A stretch of DNA of 64,000 nucleotides from assembly GCF_007655135.1 (NCBI RefSeq), contig NC_045129.1, forward strand, positions 38,069,122 to 38,133,121. Reading direction: 5' to 3'. This DNA is from Punica granatum (taxonomy: Eukaryota > Streptophyta > Magnoliopsida > Myrtales > Lythraceae). Both the position numbers and the translations under genes were made by a program. Shown piece by piece: positions 59,890-64,000 of the stretch. Each line of letters begins with the position of its first letter. Positions within the stretch are counted from its first letter, which is position 1. Under the pieces are notes generated by a model. That model made no database searches. It saw only the letters and a program-made list of their open reading frames with translations, and was not told where the DNA came from.

Positions 59890-60196
59890 GTTGACGTTTT
59901 TAACCCCCCTACTTTCCCCGTGATCTCGTCTTTAGCCCCCAAGCCAAGCCAACGAGCAGCTTAATTTATATAGGAAAATCTATGGAGATTGTTCATGGAA
60001 AAAGAAAGGGGAAAAAAGAAAGAGAAAAAGAACTAGCTGTCTTTAAATTGCCTGGCCATAAGCACCAAAAATGAAGAGAAAAATATTAATTAGTGTCGAA
60101 AAGCAATTGTTGGAAGACTGTCACTTTAGTCGACCCATCTTTTCTTTTTCATCATTATTCGGGTACATAAGACCCCACTACTGCGGGATGTAGGCC

Positions 60197-63100
60197 TTTT
60201 TTTTTTTTTATAAGTGATAAATTTTATTAATTAACAAAAGAATGTATATAATACACTTATTCAAAGACAACCATCAAAGTAAACTACTTACGTCATGATC
60301 AAAATTTAAAATTCCTAGCAGCTAAAGAGAAACTAAGTTTAGACTTTAGATTCGGAATAGATCGGACTCTAAGTTGTACAAGACTTGAAATCTACTGTAG
60401 AATGGAGGAAATAATGTTGCGTTTACGTTGAAAAATACGAGCATTCTTTTCTCGTCATATTTCATAAACATAGCAGATCTAGCATAAACGCAACGCAATA
60501 TAATCAAACTTTCGATTTTTAAAGTGACAGATCCACTCCACTTTGGATGCTCACTTCTTAACATGTTTGTGAACATCAAACCTATTTAGAACACTCTTCC
60601 AAAGAGCTTGAGTAACCGGGCAGATAAAAGAACATATGGTCTCGAGATTCAAGTTTCAAACTAAGAATTCGCATTCTAAAGCCACTATTATAAGCCCTTA
60701 TCCCAATAGTCTCTCTTTTGTAGCAAATGCAGACTGATTCGGACTGATTGTGAGGGAAAGCACCTTTTTCAACTTGTTTGCAAGGATCTTGGTAATACAT
60801 TTATAAAAAACATTACAACAAGAATTAGGACCAAAATCCTTCATTTGGTCCGCGCTATCCTTTTTTGGCACCAAGGTGACAATGGTGGAGTTCACCTCAC
60901 GATTAAGCCTTCTTGTATCAAAGAAATAATGAACAACTGCCAGAGAGTCATCCTTAATCAAGCCCAAGATGATTTGTAAAAGTAAGAAGTATATCCGTCG
61001 GGCCCTGGCGCTTTAGATCCAGCCATAGAAAAAAGAGCATTATGGTTTTCTAGATCAGAAACATCAGCTATTAGGGAGTCTCTGTAAGCCTCCGGTACCT
61101 GCAGTTTAAGAATATCAGAGAGCGAGGATATAGAGCTGGCAACAGAAGTGTTAGTAGACCCCATAAGACCTTTATAAAAATCCACTACGACTTATTTGAT
61201 TTCAGAGATCTCCTCCACTTTAGTCCCATCTTCCCTGAAAAGAGCCCCAATCGAACTCTTTCCAACATGAGCCTTGACCGACTTGTGAAAGAACGAGGTG
61301 TTTTCATCCCCGTCTTTAAGCCATGGGATTCGGGCTTTCTGCTTGAGAAAGGATCTTTCAGCCTTTAAAGCTTCGATATACTCCCTCGAAAGTTGAGCTT
61401 CCTTCGAAGTTAATTCAGCGTTCTCCTTGGCATTTAAAAGTGCAGACTGAATAACGTCGAGCTCAACCTTCAGATGTATAACTTTATGATGAATATCTCC
61501 ATGGAACTTCTTGTTGAAACCTCTTAGCCCATTCTTCAATAATCTAATACAAAACTAAATGAGGGTTCCCTTGCTGATTTACACCCCACACTTTCTTCAC
61601 TACTTCAAGAAATTCGGTTGGGTCCAAAAATTGAAGAATTTGAAAGGCTTGGGACCGGGATTTTTGTTGTTGCTTGACTCTCAGGATGGCCGGGCTATGA
61701 TCGGAAACGCTAGGAGGCAGAAACTCAACTGTAGACCTCAAGGTTAGTCGCAGCCAGCTCTCATTAACCAAGACTTTGTCGAGTTTCCTGGCTTGGTAGT
61801 CTTCATATTTCTTGTCACTCCAAGTGTATTTGCAGCCCACATATGGATGATCAAACAAATTTAAAGTTGTAATACAATCATCGAACTCCTCCATGCTAAG
61901 ATCTTTGTAAATATCTCTACTTTTACGCTTGACTTCATCCCGCCCACAAACCGCATTGAAATCCCCCATTAATATCCATGGACCTTGAATATTAGATCCC
62001 AAGGACATTAAATCTGCCCACAAACTCCTCCCTTCCATCCTATCATTGGATGCATAGACAATCGTTAAAAACATACCATCCAACTCAAAGCCAGAAAGAG
62101 TACAATGAATAAACTGAGCCGTCTTGGAAAGGATCCTCAGTAAGGTTCCCTTGGACAATACTCATATCCTCCCATTTCTAGCGTATTCATAGTTACAGAT
62201 AAAATTTCAACTCTTCCAATTCTTTGAAACCATCTCTAAATTTACCTCTTTCACCTTTATCTCTATCAAACCCATAATCTCCACATTTTGGTCTTCTAGA
62301 AATCGATAGACTAGGTCTTGCTTTAGGGGATTACTCATTGCCCTCATATTCTAAGTCGAAATAATCATCGTGACGAGGAGGACCATCCTCAACCCTTCTT
62401 CGTCTTGTCATTCTTCTCCATCCCTCCCAATTGAAACTGTTGGACAACCTTCGCTACCCCTTGAGCAGCTGCTTGTGAGCTCCTTGCCTTAACAACCATT
62501 GAATCCCTGAGATTTGCGGGGTCACCTTCATAATCCTTCTCATTAGTGCCATTTTCATCATCTTGCTCGTCATTGCCATCATCGTCTCCGGATTTATTTG
62601 CTCGACCCCCGTAACAAGCTTCAACATCTTCATCCTGTTCTTCATCATTGCCCAACTTATCAGCCATTTCGTCACCGTTCTCCTCATAACTAATGACAGC
62701 CATGTTACCCGATATCTTCTCAACCTTGCTATAGCTAGCAGCACGTTGTTGAGAACCAAAGTTTTGCTGCAGAGTTTGCTACACAGAAATGGAGTCTTGT
62801 TGCACAGCAACGCATGGCTGCTGCAGAGCAGTTTGCTGTACAGAGTTTTGTTGCAAAGAGTTAAAGCTACTCCCTCCCTCCACATTTGTTTCCTTCCGAT
62901 GGATCTCTGCACCAGTTTCCTCCGTCTTGCAAGTTGCAACAATGTCTGAATTGTCTACATTTTGCACACTTCTTAGGCATCCATGACACATCCACCGCAA
63001 TCTCAACTACATAATCATCGCCAACATCTACCCGCACAAACTCTGGGATCTTAGTTTCAAATTCGATCTCAACAAAAACTTGGCAAAGTCGAGACGAGCT

Positions 63101-63500
63101 CGCATCGCTGTAGCACGATCCAAATACAACGGCTCCAATAATGCTACCAATGTAAGCTACCAATTGTACTAACTTGAACTGTCGACTTCCCAGCCCAAAG
63201 CTTATTCACCATTGGCACAATCTTGCCGAATGGAGGAGCTTTGGCCACTCCGTCAACAATTAGTGGCGAAAAATGTTCCAACTTCTCTCGTGGCTTTGAA
63301 ACTAGTCACCTCCAGTTTATCGGGCCACGAATCGGAGCATTTTTAGTGGGATTACGATTGAGACCGCGTTCAGAAGCAGCCGAATTCGTTCTTGGAGCTG
63401 CCACAGCCATGAATTCCGGCAAAAATCTTTCTAGACATCGGCTGCTATAACCGGAAACCCAACCTTCAAACAAGATGCCGTTGAAATCCAACGACAGCAC
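60197..63500 (-). mobile_element. Internally deleted LINE (L1-type) retrotransposon
   Basis: Read on the minus strand, it starts near 63500. It has an ORF1 region with a zinc knuckle (CAKCRQFRHCCN, near 62990) and an acidic tail. An apurinic endonuclease region follows at 61544-62158 (GDFNAVCG, SDHSPAIL), then the linker at 61192-61539. The start of reverse transcriptase is at 60960-61190 (KAPGPDG), followed by VTLVPKKDSADQ, FGPNSCCNVFYK, LANKL and NQSAF. At about 60700 the frame jumps directly to the C-terminal LESRDHMFF of the zinc-binding region, so the catalytic RT palm is missing. The 3' tail is a 14-base A-run (plus-strand T-run 60197-60210). Several stops split the frames, so it is non-autonomous. 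Confidence 0.85.
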
Positions 63501-63624
63501 CTAGGAAGGACACATGTAAGGATGAAAACAGAGGCGCAGGCTGCCCTTATTTAGTAGTGTGGCAAGCTTTGAATCCGATGGTAGGATCTAAGATACCATA
63601 CCAATTGGCAAGCAGGATGGCGGG

Positions 63625-63915
63625 GTCGATTAGTCCATTTTTAATTCTATTTATATTTAATTCTACTCCACTTAATTCTATTTATCTTTAATTTAACAAT
63701 ACAATTATTATATTTTCATTTTTTAAGCATTCAATCTAATTTTTAATACTAAATTTTCTCAACTATTCATTACTCTTTCTATAATTCAATAACACAATTA
63801 TTACTTTTTCTCAACTATTTATTACTTTTTCACACATTTTCTCATAATTCAACAACACAATCATTATAAATCAATTAAAATCAAAACCCAACACTACTCA
63901 ACTCTAAAACCAAAC
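63625..63915 (-). mobile_element. Tourist-like MITE, family A, copy 5
   Basis: Closely resembles 16085-16372, ending CTCAACTCTAAAACCAAACA in the same orientation and including CATAATTCAACAACACAATC. Confidence 0.65.
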
Positions 63916-64000
63916 ACATCATAAAATTCCCGCAAATTGCAATGCTTACTCAACCTCTAGAACTAATGCGGTTCCCCAAAGGAAGGAGAATTTGTTCTTC

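Overview
This is a nuclear plant genome window. It has AT-rich intergenic DNA, GT-AG introns, six plant-type genes, and a dense mix of plant transposon families (LINE, SINE, TRIM, Mutator-like, CACTA, Tourist/Harbinger-like, Helitron-like). The genes point to a eudicot. The species cannot be fixed from sequence alone; a woody rosid is a guess.

Layout. 0-17.8 kb carries no gene I can support. It holds a 371-bp Mutator-like foldback element with a 9-bp target-site duplication (TSD), a 76-bp tandem duplication, a LINE 3' fragment, AT-rich tandem repeats, SINE-like copies and a complete TRIM retroelement with primer site and 5-bp TSD. 17.9-21.5 kb is a five-exon HHO/NIGT1-type GARP transcription factor whose introns 3 and 4 contain transposons. 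21.5-27.5 kb is intergenic. 27.6-29.9 kb (minus) is a predicted plastid metallo-beta-lactamase-fold protein with degenerate metal ligands. 30.6-33.3 kb (minus) is a BRO1-domain protein. 37.7-39.9 kb (plus) is an LHT-type amino acid transporter, with a recent 94-bp tandem duplication of its terminal exon just after the stop. 43.6-47.3 kb (minus) is a 12-exon GDT1-like (UPF0016/TMEM165) cation transporter. 47.3-58 kb is transposon-rich and includes a LINE interrupted by a Mutator-like insertion, a CACTA element, and a stray copy of GDT1 exon 5. 58.4-59.9 kb (plus) is an intronless GC-rich A1 aspartic protease of the ASPG type, whose leader carries an upstream ORF overlapping the start codon. 60.2-63.5 kb (minus) is an internally deleted LINE.

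All six gene models were assembled by hand from GT-AG junctions, with reading phase checked across every splice. The genes do not form a pathway. From memory, the order HHO - LHT-like - GDT1-like - aspartic protease resembles the Arabidopsis At1g25550-At1g25510 neighbourhood, which would make these conserved syntenic orthologues. The most unusual non-coding feature is a GC-rich, near-palindromic core (around GGTCGCCGGCGACCTC) that recurs in the middle of several non-autonomous transposons whose termini are otherwise unrelated.
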